45,661 nucleotides of DNA from Verrucomicrobiia bacterium (GCA_036405135.1 DASWYF010000051.1:1-45661), one strand, 5' to 3'. Positions 15,143 to 23,477 are shown, numbered from the stretch's first letter. Notes: a model not told the origin generated them from the letters alone. Numbers and translations: made by a program.

Positions 15143-16045
15143 ATGGACCTGCGGCATCTGCGATATTTTCAGGCAGTGGCGGAGGAGTTGAATTACTCCC
15201 GGGCGGCGCGTCGTCTGCGGGTGGCGCAACCAGCGCTCAGCCGGGCGGTGAAGGAGATCGAGGCGGAGCTGGGGGCACTGCTGTTTGAGCGGACGCGGCA
15301 TTATGTGAAGCTCACACCGGCGGGGATCGTTTTATTGCGCGAGGCGGGTTTGTTGCTGGAGCGGTGGGAGGATTCATTGCGTCGCGTGAGGCGCACGGCG
15401 GCGGGTGAGGAAGGGGAATTGCGGCTAGGCTACATTGGGCCACCGACGCAGCCATTCTTGGGGAGATTGCTGGCGGAATATCGGAAGCGGTATCCGCTGG
15501 TATCAATTCATTTGGAAGAGCGGACGCCAGAGCGGGTTTGGGAGATGGTGGCGAAAGGGCGGCTCTCCGTGGCGCTGACGCGTCCGGTGATGGCGCATGA
15601 ATCGCTAGGGCTGAGGACAGTATTGCTGCGGAAGGAGCGGATGGGTGTGGTAGTGAGGACGGATCATCCGCTGGCGAAGAAGAAGAGTTTGCCATGGAGT
15701 GCGTTGGCACAGTTGCCTTTGATCGTGTTGGCGCGTCGAGAGGGCATGAGTCTGCATGATGCGGTGCTGGCGGGATGTCGGCAGGCTGGGATCACACCGA
15801 GGTTTGCGCAGACTCCGAGTTTGATTGGGACAGTGTTGAGTTATGCAGAGGCGGGAGCGGGGGTAGCCGTTGTGCCGGATTCGGTGCTGACATCGGAATC
15901 TTCGCTGACGTTCATACCGCTGACGCCGGTGCATCATGTGGAATTAGTCTTAGTGTGGCAGGTGGATGATGATCCGCCGCCAGCGCAGAGGTTTAGGGAG
16001 CTTCTCATTGAATGGGAAAAAAAGGAAAAGCTGTGGGCGGAATAA
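15143..16045 (+). CDS. LysR-type transcriptional regulator
   Basis: 300 residues, standard LysR length. The N-terminal winged helix-turn-helix is clear: MDLRHLRYFQAVAEELNYSR and RVAQPALSRAVKEIEAELGA. It is followed by the linker helix and a periplasmic-binding-protein-like effector domain (from about residue 92). It should control the divergent flavoprotein gene through the T-N11-A palindrome in the 103-bp intergenic region and probably represses itself. The effector is unknown. The nearest relatives by motif are CatR/BenM-type regulators of aromatic catabolism, but this is only an impression. Confidence 0.92.
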   Translation: MDLRHLRYFQAVAEELNYSRAARRLRVAQPALSRAVKEIEAELGALLFERTRHYVKLTPAGIVLLREAGLLLERWEDSLRRVRRTAAGEEGELRLGYIGPPTQPFLGRLLAEYRKRYPLVSIHLEERTPERVWEMVAKGRLSVALTRPVMAHESLGLRTVLLRKERMGVVVRTDHPLAKKKSLPWSALAQLPLIVLARREGMSLHDAVLAGCRQAGITPRFAQTPSLIGTVLSYAEAGAGVAVVPDSVLTSESSLTFIPLTPVHHVELVLVWQVDDDPPPAQRFRELLIEWEKKEKLWAE

Positions 16046-16051
16046 GATTTC

Positions 16052-16132
16052 TTAGCCACAGAGGGAACACAGAATCACACAGATATGGAAAAGTTGTTAG
16101 AGCCTCCTCATCCCGCATGCGGGACTGCTACG
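16052..16132. repeat. Two adjacent dispersed repeats
   Basis: 16052-16085 is of the TTAGCCACAGAG..ACACAGA type, with similar text near 21419 and inverted near 37450-37485. 16096-16132 is family C: GTTAGAGCCTCCTCATCCCGC..., with the palindrome CCCGCATGCGGG at 16112-16123. A near-identical family C copy is at 24285-24320 and a partial one at 24509-24537. The repeats fill the whole gap between the LysR gene and recG. Confidence 0.7.
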
Positions 16133-18103
16133 TTACTTGGAGTTTAGCCTTTGAGTGGCGAGGCGGCGGGCTTCTTCGACCAAAGGTAGGTCTTGGACGA
16201 GGTTGGCGAATTTGAAGGGGGGCAGGCCGCTTTGGGCGCGGCCAAGGAGATCGCCGGGGCCGCGCAATTCGAGATCGGCTTCGGCGATGCGGAAGCCATC
16301 GGTGGTTTCTTCCATCACCTTCATGCGTTGGCGGGCTTCATCGGTTTTCAAGCGGGCGAGCAAGATGCAGTGCGAATCATGTTCGCCACGGCCAATGCGG
16401 CCGCGTAATTGATGCAGTTGGGCGAGACCGAATTGCTCGGCGTTTTCAATGACCATGACAGTCGCGTTCGGCACATCCACGCCGACTTCGATCACGCTGG
16501 TGGCGACGAGGCATTGTAGCTTGTTATCGCGGAAAGCGGTCATCACGCGGTCTTTTTCCTCGGAAGAAACACGTCCGTGGAGCAGTCCGGTTTTGAAAGG
16601 GGCTAGTGAGAGGGCGAGTTTGTTGAACTCGCCTTTCACAGCTTTGACATCTTTGTCCGTGTCATCTTCTTCCACGCGAGGATAGACGATGTAGGCCTGA
16701 CGGCCTTCACCCAGTTTCTCCATGATGAAGGCGAGGACTTGTTTGAGCTTATCCGGCGTGCGGACGTAGGTGCGGATGCGGCCACGATTGCCGGGCAGCT
16801 TATCGATGACGGAGACATCCAGATCACCGTAAAGCGTGAGGCCCAAGGTGCGCGGGATGGGCGTGGCGGTCATGACAAGGAGGTGAGGGTATTCACCTTT
16901 GCGCACAAGGGATTCGCGCTGGGAGACGCCGAATTTGTGCTGCTCATCGATGACGACAAGGCCGACCATCTTCAAGCGAAACGCTTCCTGCACAAGTGCG
17001 TGTGTGCCGATGACGAGGCAGGGGCGATCGTGGGAGAAATAGGTTTTGCGGCTGCCAGATTGGAACTCTACCGGGATATCCAACGGCTCGAACCAGCGCT
17101 TAAAATTGCGGTAGTGTTGCTCGGCAAGAATCTCGGTGGGTGCCATGAGCAGAACGGTGTAGCCGCTCTCAAGTGTCATCAGCGCGGCGCAGGCGGCCAC
17201 GGCGGTTTTGCCTGCGCCGACATCACCTTGCAGCAGGCGACGCATGGGGTGTTCGCCGCCGAGGTCGTGACGGATCTCGCGGAGGACTTTCGTCTGGCCG
17301 TCGGTGAGCTTGAAGCCGAGCTTGGCGAGGAACGGTTTGATGAAACGGTTATCGCCGGAGCAGGGCATGGCGGTGGCGCTCAGTTCCAAACGGCGACGGC
17401 GACTCTGTATCTCTTGCTGCAGCGCGATGAGTTCGTTCAGTGCGAGCCGTTTGCGCGCGATGTCAGTATCCTCACGTTCTTCAGGGAAATGAAGCATGTG
17501 CAGGGCGTTGCTGAACTCGGGGTAACCAGCAGAGACGGCCTCAGGATAGGGTTCCTTGAGGAGCGATTCGTACTGCTCCATCGTACGCCAGACGAGGGAG
17601 CGCAGCCAGCGTTGCGGCAGGCCTTCGGTGAGCGGGTAGATGGGGACGATGCGGTTCAGATGAATGGAAACTTCTTCGCCAGGCTCGATCACTTCTGTCT
17701 CGGGATGATCCATGGTGCGGGGCTTGAGCGAGTTCGGCTTGCCGTAGATCATCACGTCATCGCCGGTGCGGAAGTAATTCTCCATGTAAGGGAGATTCCA
17801 CCAGCGGCAATGCAGGCGGGCGGAGCCGTCATCCACGACGATTTCGAAAACGGATTTGCGGCCTTTCGCAAAGGTATTCAAGCCCATGGCGACGATCTGG
17901 CCGCGAACGGTGGCGGCACTATCGAGCGTGAGATCGAAGATGGAGAGGAAGTGGCGGCGGTCTTCGTAACGGCGCGGTCGGTGGAAGAGCAGGTCCTCGA
18001 CGCTGAATATCTCCAGCCGGTGCAATTGGGCCGCACGCTCCCGGCCGACCCCCCAGAGGTCTTTGACCAAGGATTTCAGATTGAGCACTGGCGCGTCCGG
18101 CAT
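16133..18103 (-). CDS. recG: ATP-dependent DNA helicase RecG
   Basis: A 656-residue superfamily 2 helicase that remodels stalled replication forks and Holliday junctions. The N-terminal wedge (OB) domain includes HRPRRYEDRRHF and VRGQIVAMG. Motif I is GDVGAGKTAVA, motif II is the RecG-typical DEQHKFGVSQR, and motif III is TATPIPRTL. Motif VI with its flank is LAQLHQLRGRIGRGEHDSHC. The start places MPDAPVLNLKSLVKDLWGVG at the beginning, slightly shorter than the roughly 690 residues of E. coli RecG. No operon partner is evident. Confidence 0.97.
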   Translation of the reverse strand: MPDAPVLNLKSLVKDLWGVGRERAAQLHRLEIFSVEDLLFHRPRRYEDRRHFLSIFDLTLDSAATVRGQIVAMGLNTFAKGRKSVFEIVVDDGSARLHCRWWNLPYMENYFRTGDDVMIYGKPNSLKPRTMDHPETEVIEPGEEVSIHLNRIVPIYPLTEGLPQRWLRSLVWRTMEQYESLLKEPYPEAVSAGYPEFSNALHMLHFPEEREDTDIARKRLALNELIALQQEIQSRRRRLELSATAMPCSGDNRFIKPFLAKLGFKLTDGQTKVLREIRHDLGGEHPMRRLLQGDVGAGKTAVAACAALMTLESGYTVLLMAPTEILAEQHYRNFKRWFEPLDIPVEFQSGSRKTYFSHDRPCLVIGTHALVQEAFRLKMVGLVVIDEQHKFGVSQRESLVRKGEYPHLLVMTATPIPRTLGLTLYGDLDVSVIDKLPGNRGRIRTYVRTPDKLKQVLAFIMEKLGEGRQAYIVYPRVEEDDTDKDVKAVKGEFNKLALSLAPFKTGLLHGRVSSEEKDRVMTAFRDNKLQCLVATSVIEVGVDVPNATVMVIENAEQFGLAQLHQLRGRIGRGEHDSHCILLARLKTDEARQRMKVMEETTDGFRIAEADLELRGPGDLLGRAQSGLPPFKFANLVQDLPLVEEARRLATQRLNSK

Positions 18104-18194
18104 GGGAGAGGTTTAGCGGGTTAGGCAAGAGAGACCAAGAGGGAAAGAGGAGGAAGATTTGCCAAACCATTGAGTTGTGTCGGGTGCGTTGGAC

Positions 18195-18217
18195 TGCCGG
18201 CTGGAATCCGGCAGCAC
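18195..18217. repeat. Palindromic repeat family B (TGCCGG-ctggaat-CCGGCA)
   Basis: A 6-bp stem with a 7-base loop followed by GCACG. Copies are at 21033-21056 and 29149-29170, the latter with one stem change. A related element with a GCCGAGCT / AGCTCGGC stem is at 20231-20255. Confidence 0.75.
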
Positions 18218-18315
18218 GAGATTTATGCTTCGTCGACAGGGGGAATGCGGGGATGCGCGTGCTTGCCAATTTTGTGCGCGGCTCCATACTGCGCCGCATT
18301 CGTTTTGATTGATCC

Positions 18316-19389
18316 ATGAGCACATTGAATTTTGCCATCATCGGCACGGGCGGCATCACGCTGCAAAACCATCTTCCAGGTCTCGCGCTTTGCAAGGATG
18401 TCAAGGTCACGGCGCTGTGTGACGCGAATCCGGCCACGCTGGAGACGGCGCGGCAACAGACAGGGGCGCCTCTGGCGACTTCCAATTGGGAAGACATCGT
18501 GAAGCGGGATGATATCCATGCGATCATCATCGCGACGCCGAATGTGTTTCATCCGCCGGTGGCCATTGCGGCGGCGAAGTCGGGCAAGCATATCCTGTGC
18601 GAGAAGCCGCTGGCTTTGACGGCAGCGGATGCAGCGCTCATGGCGGCGGAAGCGGACAAGGCGAATGTGCGGCACATGACGGCGTTCACGTATCGCTTCG
18701 TTCCGGCGATGCGTTACTTGCATCACTTGATTCAGCAGGGTGATCTCGGCACGCCGTATCATTATCGTTCTTGCCGGTTGCAGGATTGGGGCACGCGCAA
18801 TGTGGGCTGGCGTCAGCAGAAGCGCATGGCGGGCACGGGTGAGATCGGTGACATGCTTAGTCATCGCATTGATTTCGCGCATCATCTTATCGGGCCGATG
18901 AAGCGTCTCGTGGCGAATCTTATGACGATGACGCCGATGCGTGGCGGTCAGCCGAATGATACGGATGATTTCGTGTCCATCCTCTCGGAGTTCAAGAATG
19001 GCGCATCGGGTGTGCTGGAAAGCTCCAAGCTGGCGAGCGGTGTGAATGAGAGCTGGCGCAGTCCAGACCGCGTGGAATTGAACGGCAGCGAGGCGAGCTT
19101 CAGCTTTACGACGGGCACTTGGAATGAGTTGCAGTATGGCAAGGTCGGCGGACCGGGGCTGAAGACTATCACCATCCCGAAGGAGTTCTTCGTGTTGCCA
19201 GGCAGTCCGCGTGATCCAGGGGTGGGTGATCCGCTGGTGAGCTTCCGTTATGATCAGGCGGTGGAGTTTGTGAACGCCATCCGTGAGCAGCGCCAATGTA
19301 ATGTGAGCTTCCATGACGGTGCCCGCGCGCAGACGGTGATGGATGCGGCGGTGAAGTCTTCGGAAATCAAACAGTGGATTGATCTCTAA
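18316..19389 (+). CDS. Gfo/Idh/MocA family oxidoreductase
   Basis: A 357-residue NAD(P)-dependent sugar or inositol dehydrogenase-like protein. FAIIGTGGITLQNHLPGLAL is the Rossmann dinucleotide-binding start. HILCEKPLALT contains the family's EKP motif with the catalytic Lys. TGEIGDMLSHRIDFAHHLIG is the conserved G-D-x-x-x-H-x-x-D active-site segment. The substrate is not predictable. An SDR gene starts 10 bp downstream, so the two probably form an operon oxidising or epimerising the same carbohydrate. No signal peptide is seen, so it is likely cytoplasmic. Confidence 0.92.
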   Translation: MSTLNFAIIGTGGITLQNHLPGLALCKDVKVTALCDANPATLETARQQTGAPLATSNWEDIVKRDDIHAIIIATPNVFHPPVAIAAAKSGKHILCEKPLALTAADAALMAAEADKANVRHMTAFTYRFVPAMRYLHHLIQQGDLGTPYHYRSCRLQDWGTRNVGWRQQKRMAGTGEIGDMLSHRIDFAHHLIGPMKRLVANLMTMTPMRGGQPNDTDDFVSILSEFKNGASGVLESSKLASGVNESWRSPDRVELNGSEASFSFTTGTWNELQYGKVGGPGLKTITIPKEFFVLPGSPRDPGVGDPLVSFRYDQAVEFVNAIREQRQCNVSFHDGARAQTVMDAAVKSSEIKQWIDL

Positions 19390-19399
19390 AAATTTGTTT

Positions 19400-20110
19400 A
19401 TGGCTAAAACAGCAGTTGTGACTGGTGCCGGAAGCGGCGTGGGACAGGCCGTGGCGATCAAGTTCGCCAAGGAAGGCTGGAATGTGGCGTTGATCGGTCG
19501 TCGTGCCGATGCGCTGAAGGAAACGCTGGAGAAGGCGGGCGATGCGCGCAAGCGGATGCTCACTTGCCCGTGCGATATCGGTGATGAGGCTGCGGTGAAG
19601 AAGATGGCGTCCAAGGTGCTCGACACGTTGGGTGCGGCGGAAGTCATCGTTAATGCGGCGGGGACGAATACGGCGAAGCGGCGCATGAACGAGCTGGCGA
19701 CGGAGGATTATCATATGATCATGAATGCGAATCTGCATGGTTCGTATTACGTGGCGCAGGCGTTCTTGCCGAAGATGCGCGAGCAGAAGTCCGGCACGAT
19801 CGTGAACGTAATTTCCGAGGCAGGCCGTTTGGCGAATCCGAAGGCGGGTCCGGCGTATATCGTTTCCAAGTTCGGTCAGTCGGGTTTGACGCAGGCGATC
19901 AATGTGGAGGAACGGCAGAATGGTATTCGTGCGTGCTCGATTTTCCCGGGTGATATTAATACGCCGTTGCTGGATCGGCGTCCGGTGCCGCCGCCGATGG
20001 AGGCGCGGGTGAACATGCTGCAGCCAGAGGATCTGGCGGATACGGTCTGGCTGGTGGCGAATCTGCCGGGACGAGCGGTGATCGAGGAGATTTTGATCCG
20101 GCCGAAGTGA
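19400..20110 (+). CDS. Short-chain dehydrogenase/reductase (SDR)
   Basis: 236 residues with the classical SDR elements. TGAGSGVGQAVA is the TGxxxGxG cofactor loop, VNAAG replaces the usual NNAG, and VNVISEAG carries the catalytic Ser. AYIVSKFG is the YxxxK motif, and IFPGDINTPL follows the PG motif. The reaction is an NAD(P)-dependent alcohol/ketone conversion on an unknown substrate. The frame extends 21 bases upstream into the preceding gene, but ATG at 19400 is the natural start, 10 bases after the Gfo/Idh/MocA stop. A helper role to the neighbouring oxidoreductase is inferred from adjacency. Confidence 0.92.
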   Translation: MAKTAVVTGAGSGVGQAVAIKFAKEGWNVALIGRRADALKETLEKAGDARKRMLTCPCDIGDEAAVKKMASKVLDTLGAAEVIVNAAGTNTAKRRMNELATEDYHMIMNANLHGSYYVAQAFLPKMREQKSGTIVNVISEAGRLANPKAGPAYIVSKFGQSGLTQAINVEERQNGIRACSIFPGDINTPLLDRRPVPPPMEARVNMLQPEDLADTVWLVANLPGRAVIEEILIRPK

Positions 20111-20230
20111 GGTTTTTAAAACCGCGGAATGAGCGGAAGACACGGAAAACGGCGTGCTGGGAACGGCATGCCGTTTTTGTTTTTGAGCGCCTGCTTATGA
20201 TCTTACGCGAACAGGATTCTGCGAGGCTAA

Positions 20231-20255
20231 CGCCGAGCTGGAGCTCGGCGCTCCG
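20231..20255. repeat. Palindromic repeat related to family B
   Basis: GCCGAGCT-gg-AGCTCGGC (20232-20249) followed by GCTCCGTTAG. The 3' flank GCGCTCC is shared with family D (24479-24500), suggesting these families are related. It directly abuts the end of the MOSC gene. Confidence 0.65.
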
Positions 20256-20948
20256 TTAGTTGCCGTGGCGGGCGCTTGTGTCCGCTGCTTTACCGGAATT
20301 GGCGCGGTGGCTGAGGGAGCGTTGCCAGCTGGCGGAGAGGAGGGGGCAGTCGGCGAGTTTGGCGGCGGCTTCGAAATCTTCCGGGCGGTGGTGCATGATC
20401 TGGTTGGCGGCTTCGATGGTCCACTGGGGGAAGGGGTGCTCGATGAGTCTGAGCTCGTCATCGGCTTTCACAAGGCCTTCTTGTAGCACGCGGAAGTACC
20501 AGCCGGTTTTGCCGGTTTGCTCTACTTGCAGGGCGAGGTCTTTGATGTGCCACTTAATGGCGAGCTTCCAGCAGGGTTGGCGCGGTTGGGAGACTTGGAC
20601 GATGGCATCACCGAGGGTGAAGGTGTCGCCGATGCAGATGTCGGTTTCGAGCAGGCCAGAAGTGGTGAAGTTTTCACCGAAAGCGCCGTTGGTGAGGGCG
20701 GGGATGTTCAGTTTATCGCGCCAGTATGGATAGTGCTCGATGGGGTAGACGTTCACAGCTTTATCCACGCCGCCGTGGTTCACGAGGTCGGCCTGACCAT
20801 CGCCGTCGAGATTCGTGAAGCGCAGGTGGACAGGGGCGTTCACGGTTTCTTTGAAGATGCCGGTGATCCAGGTTTTCAGGCCGCCGGAGAAGTTCGGGCT
20901 TTCGAGTGTCTTGGGCGGGCCGACTTGGATGGAGAGGAGCTTTTTCAC
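20256..20948 (-). CDS. MOSC domain protein (YiiM-like)
   Basis: A 230-residue MOSC-domain protein, the sulfur-carrier fold found at the end of Moco sulfurases. Conserved segments are HGGVDKAVNVYPIEHYPYW, NGAFGENFTTSGL and VSQPRQPCWKLAIKW, which contains the conserved Cys. The C-terminal helical region matches YiiM-type proteins, which act with Moco-dependent reduction of N-hydroxylated compounds in E. coli. No molybdenum-cofactor gene is nearby. Cytoplasmic, apparently monocistronic. The C-terminal tail ends in low-complexity residues next to a palindromic repeat. Confidence 0.88.
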   Translation of the reverse strand: MKKLLSIQVGPPKTLESPNFSGGLKTWITGIFKETVNAPVHLRFTNLDGDGQADLVNHGGVDKAVNVYPIEHYPYWRDKLNIPALTNGAFGENFTTSGLLETDICIGDTFTLGDAIVQVSQPRQPCWKLAIKWHIKDLALQVEQTGKTGWYFRVLQEGLVKADDELRLIEHPFPQWTIEAANQIMHHRPEDFEAAAKLADCPLLSASWQRSLSHRANSGKAADTSARHGN

Positions 20949-21032
20949 AACGACGCTTGATAGTGCGCGTGCGGAGGGACAAATTCAACCCGTTACAAGC
21001 GAAGACGCGTGATTCGTCGAGAGCGTCTGTCC

Positions 21033-21056
21033 TGCCGGCTGGAATCCGGCAGCACG
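21033..21056. repeat. Palindromic repeat family B copy
   Basis: TGCCGG-ctggaat-CCGGCA followed by GCACGG, identical in stem and loop to the copy at 18195. It sits in the 156-bp gap between the MOSC and TPR genes. Confidence 0.75.
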
Positions 21057-21104
21057 GTGATTCGTGCTACGTCGGCCTACATATCGAACTAGAGTTTTAT
21101 TATT

Positions 21105-21413
21105 ATGTCAGAGGTGATCAATCGGCATCGCGCCATGGTGGAGAAGTTTCCGGGGAATGAGATGGCGCGGTTCAGTCTGGGCAAAGCGTTGTTCGATGCA
21201 GGGCTGTTTGCTGAGGCAAAGGAGCAGCTTGTGGTGGCGTTGCAGAAGAAGCCGGACTGGATGGTGGTGCAGATATTGATCGGGAAATGCGATTTGCAGG
21301 CGGGTGATAGGGTGGCGGCGAAGCAGGCGTTTGAGCGGGCGTTGCAGTTGGCGATTGAGCAGAATCATGAGGGGCCTAGGGAAGAGATGGAGCAGGTGTT
21401 GAGGGAGATGTGA
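21105..21413 (+). CDS. Small TPR protein
   Basis: 102 residues forming about two to three tetratricopeptide repeats: RFSLGKALFDAGLFAEAKEQ, then VVQILIGKCDLQAGDRVAAKQAFERALQLA. The Leu/Gly/Ala/Tyr-type positions of TPR helices are kept (Gly8/Ala20-like spacing). TPRs mediate protein-protein contacts; the partner is unknown. There is no signal peptide. It is flanked by repeats on both sides, so it is probably transcribed alone. Confidence 0.8.
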   Translation: MSEVINRHRAMVEKFPGNEMARFSLGKALFDAGLFAEAKEQLVVALQKKPDWMVVQILIGKCDLQAGDRVAAKQAFERALQLAIEQNHEGPREEMEQVLREM

Positions 21414-21418
21414 TTTTT

Positions 21419-21455
21419 CTTAGCCACGGATTTTCACGGATGGAACACAGATGGG
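21419..21455. repeat. Dispersed TTAGCCACGGATT..ACACAGAT repeat
   Basis: This stretch reads CTTAGCCACGGATTTTCACG and then GGAACACAGATGG. Related sequences are at 16052-16085 and, inverted, at about 37450-37485. This kind of sequence recurs between genes in several environmental bacterial genomes (from memory). Confidence 0.55.
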
Positions 21456-21495
21456 GGGAATGCGGTTGTAGGAGATTAATTACGTTTGGTTTGTT

Positions 21496-21547
21496 CTCAC
21501 CCCTCACCCCGGCCCTCTCCCCATTGAAGGGAGAGGGAGAACATTTT
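21496..21547. repeat. Repeat family E (CCCTCACCCCGGCCCTCTCCC hairpin)
   Basis: A CT-rich half, CCCTCACCCCGGCCCTCTCC, then CATTGAA and GGGAGAGGGAGAACATTT, forms a hairpin CCCTCTCCC / GGGAGAGGG. A nearly identical copy is at 28721-28772. It lies in the gap between the TPR gene and rtcR. Confidence 0.75.
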
Positions 21548-21592
21548 TCGCATTTGATGTTATTGTGAAGTTGCTGGTTTGCGGATGTTGCT

Positions 21593-21614
21593 GCGACTCG
21601 GAGAGTCGCGCTGC
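21593..21614. repeat. Palindromic repeat family D (GCGACTC-gga-GAGTCGC)
   Basis: A 7-bp perfect stem with a GGA loop and a GCTGC tail, directly touching the rtcR stop codon. The copy at 24479-24500 has GCGGCTC-gga-GAGCCGC: both stem positions changed together, so pairing is preserved. Confidence 0.75.
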
Positions 21615-23215
21615 TAGGCTTGTTTCACTTTTTCCCAGTCGAGGTGGAAGCGGGCGAGGTATTTGCGCAGGCGGTCGGCGTCGTTGGTGATTTTGCGTTG
21701 GGTGCGGGTGATGTTGAAGAGTTGGCGACCGGCTTCGCTGAGGGTGTGGGATTTTTGGCAGATGGTGATGACGTGATTGAGTTGCGCGCGGTCGAAGGAG
21801 TCGATCTGCGAGATTTCTTTTTCACTTAGCACGGAGGCGAGGGCGGCGGTTTCGTCGCTGGATTCGATAGGGTCTTGCCAGGCGTGGCGGAGGCGGGTGA
21901 GTTCGGCTTCGAGGATTTCCAGAGAGATGCGGCCGCTGGGGGCAAGGGTGGCCATGCGGGTGATGCTGGCGTTGAGGTCGCGGAAGTTGCCAGACCAGGT
22001 GGCTTCACTAGAGCGGGCGAATTCGAGGAAGTGTTCGCGGACTTCCTTGCTCATGGTCACACGGCGGCTGTTCTTGGCGGCGTAACGGTCGAGTTCGTAA
22101 TCGAGGTTCGGCTCGATGTCTTCGCGGCGGTCGCGGAGGCCGGGGAGTTGGTAGGTCCAGAGGTTGATGCGGGCGAGGAGGTCATCGCGGAAGGTGCCTT
22201 CACGGACGCGGATGGCGAGGTCGCGATTGGTGCCGGCGATGAGTTGGAAATCGCTGGTGACTTCTTTATCCGCGCCAAAGGGGGTGAAGCGTTTTTCTTC
22301 GAGGGCGCGGAGGAGCATGGCTTGTTCATCGGTGCCGAGTTCGCCGATTTCATCGAGGAAGAGGAGGCCACCATCGGCTGAGCGCAGGAGGCCGGGGCGA
22401 TCTTTCAAGGCACCAGTGAAGGAGCCTTTCACGTGCCCGAAAAGAGTGCTCATGGCGGAATCACCACGGAGGGTGGCGCAGTTCACTTCTACGAACGCGC
22501 CGCTGAGCGTGTGACGCAGTTTCTTCAGTTCATAGATGCGCTTGGCGAGTTGGGATTTACCGGCACCGGTCGGACCCATGAGAAGGATGGGATCGCGGGA
22601 GGCGATGGCGACGTGCTCAATCTGTTCGATGAGGGCGTTGAAGCGTTTGTTGCGGGTCTCAATGCCGGATTTCAGGAAGGTGCGGGCTTCGGTGACTTCG
22701 CGTTCGAAACGGGAGGCGAGCTTGTCGTATTGAGACAGGTCGAGGTCGATGATGCGATAGGTGCCTTCGGGAGATTTGCGCGCGTCCTTGGGCGAAGCTT
22801 GGATGAGGCGGCCGGGAAAGTGGCGTGATTCCGTGAGGAGGAAGAGACCGATCTGCTGGATGTGCGTACCGGTGGTGATGTGGATGTAGTAATCTTCCTG
22901 ATCCGGCTCGAAGCCGTAGATTTTCGTGAAGTCGTAAAGAGAGGCGTAAACTTCTTCGAGATCCCAAGGGTCTTTGATGGGTTGCTCGTGCAGATAGGTC
23001 TTGGTGTTTTCTGAGACGCGGCGGATATCGGCAGAGACGCAGCCGGCGATATCCTTGTGCTCGGGCTGATGGATGAGTTCGCAGCGGGAGAATTTCAGAT
23101 CGGCTTGTTGGTGCAAGGACACGGTGGGGCGCCACTTGTTCCATCGCTCCTGGTGAAAGCCGGAATCGAGATGGCTGCCGACGATGCCGATGAGAACTTT
23201 GTCCCTCTTGCTCAT
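21614..23215 (-). CDS. rtcR: RtcR, sigma-54-dependent activator of the RNA-repair operon
   Basis: A 533-residue activator in three parts. Residues 1-180 are the CARF-type sensor domain; MSKRDKVLIGIVGSHLDSGF and YYIHITTGTHIQQIGLFLLT (109-128) match E. coli RtcR. Residues about 185-430 are the AAA+ domain: Walker A GPTGAGKS (214-221), GSFTGA (264-269, the sigma-54-contact loop, usually GAFTGA) and Walker B GLLFLDEIGEL (283-293). The C-terminal region (AQLNHVITICQKSHTLSEAG) is the Fis-type helix-turn-helix. RtcR senses damaged RNA ends and drives rtcBA transcription in proteobacteria. Here rtcB lies 4 kb away on the opposite strand, behind a candidate sigma-54 promoter. ATG 23215 is preferred over an in-frame start at 23251. 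Confidence 0.95.
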   Translation of the reverse strand: MSKRDKVLIGIVGSHLDSGFHQERWNKWRPTVSLHQQADLKFSRCELIHQPEHKDIAGCVSADIRRVSENTKTYLHEQPIKDPWDLEEVYASLYDFTKIYGFEPDQEDYYIHITTGTHIQQIGLFLLTESRHFPGRLIQASPKDARKSPEGTYRIIDLDLSQYDKLASRFEREVTEARTFLKSGIETRNKRFNALIEQIEHVAIASRDPILLMGPTGAGKSQLAKRIYELKKLRHTLSGAFVEVNCATLRGDSAMSTLFGHVKGSFTGALKDRPGLLRSADGGLLFLDEIGELGTDEQAMLLRALEEKRFTPFGADKEVTSDFQLIAGTNRDLAIRVREGTFRDDLLARINLWTYQLPGLRDRREDIEPNLDYELDRYAAKNSRRVTMSKEVREHFLEFARSSEATWSGNFRDLNASITRMATLAPSGRISLEILEAELTRLRHAWQDPIESSDETAALASVLSEKEISQIDSFDRAQLNHVITICQKSHTLSEAGRQLFNITRTQRKITNDADRLRKYLARFHLDWEKVKQA

Positions 23216-23223
23216 AGCGGATA

Positions 23224-23327
23224 AGCTAGTAAGATAGCTAATGGGATACAATTATGAATTATGAGGTTTGAGGTGTTAATTTTGAAATCGGAAGCTTAAC
23301 AGGCTGATTTGGAATGGGTTACCTGTT
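23224..23327. promoter_or_regulatory. Candidate upstream activator sites for RtcR
   Basis: Two inverted repeats lie upstream of the -24 element at 23351. AGCTA-N6-TAGCT is at 23224-23239, and AACAGG-N18-CCTGTT is at 23298-23327. Their distances of about 115 and 40 bp fit activator sites of a sigma-54 enhancer-binding protein. The RtcR recognition sequence is not known to me, so this is positional inference. Confidence 0.25.
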
Positions 23328-23349
23328 TGTAATCATGGTGGAAAATGGG

Positions 23350-23368
23350 CTGGCACGGAAGGTGACAT
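23350..23368 (+). promoter_or_regulatory. Candidate sigma-54 promoter for the RNA-repair gene series
   Basis: CTGGCACGGAAGGTGACAT matches the -24 half of the consensus YTGGCACG-N4-TTGCW exactly (TGGCACG at 23351-23357). The -12 half is only partly kept: GA at 23364-23365 where GC is expected, at the correct 12-bp offset. It points toward the six-gene series leading to rtcB and stands 110 bp upstream of its first gene. Partial -12 agreement lowers confidence. Confidence 0.45.
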
Positions 23369-23405
23369 AGGGAATGTAGAATGAGGAAGGCAGAATGAAG
23401 AGACT

Positions 23406-23467
23406 GGGGAAAGCATCGAACATCGAGAGAGAAATGGCCGCAAAGAGGCGCAGAAGACGCAAGATAG
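23406..23467. repeat. Dispersed repeats of families F and G
   Basis: 23406-23430 (GAAAGCATCGAACATCGAGA) has relatives at about 24389-24416 and 33510-33534. 23433-23467 (ATGGCCGCAAAGAGGCGCAG, then AAGACGCAA) has a relative at 34636-34672. Both lie in the leader between the candidate promoter and the first gene. Confidence 0.6.
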
Positions 23468-23477
23468 GGTAAAGATT

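Noticed and set aside
16739..18124. Long open frame on the plus strand across recG
   Set aside because: Antisense shadow of recG; the recG motifs on the minus strand are complete.
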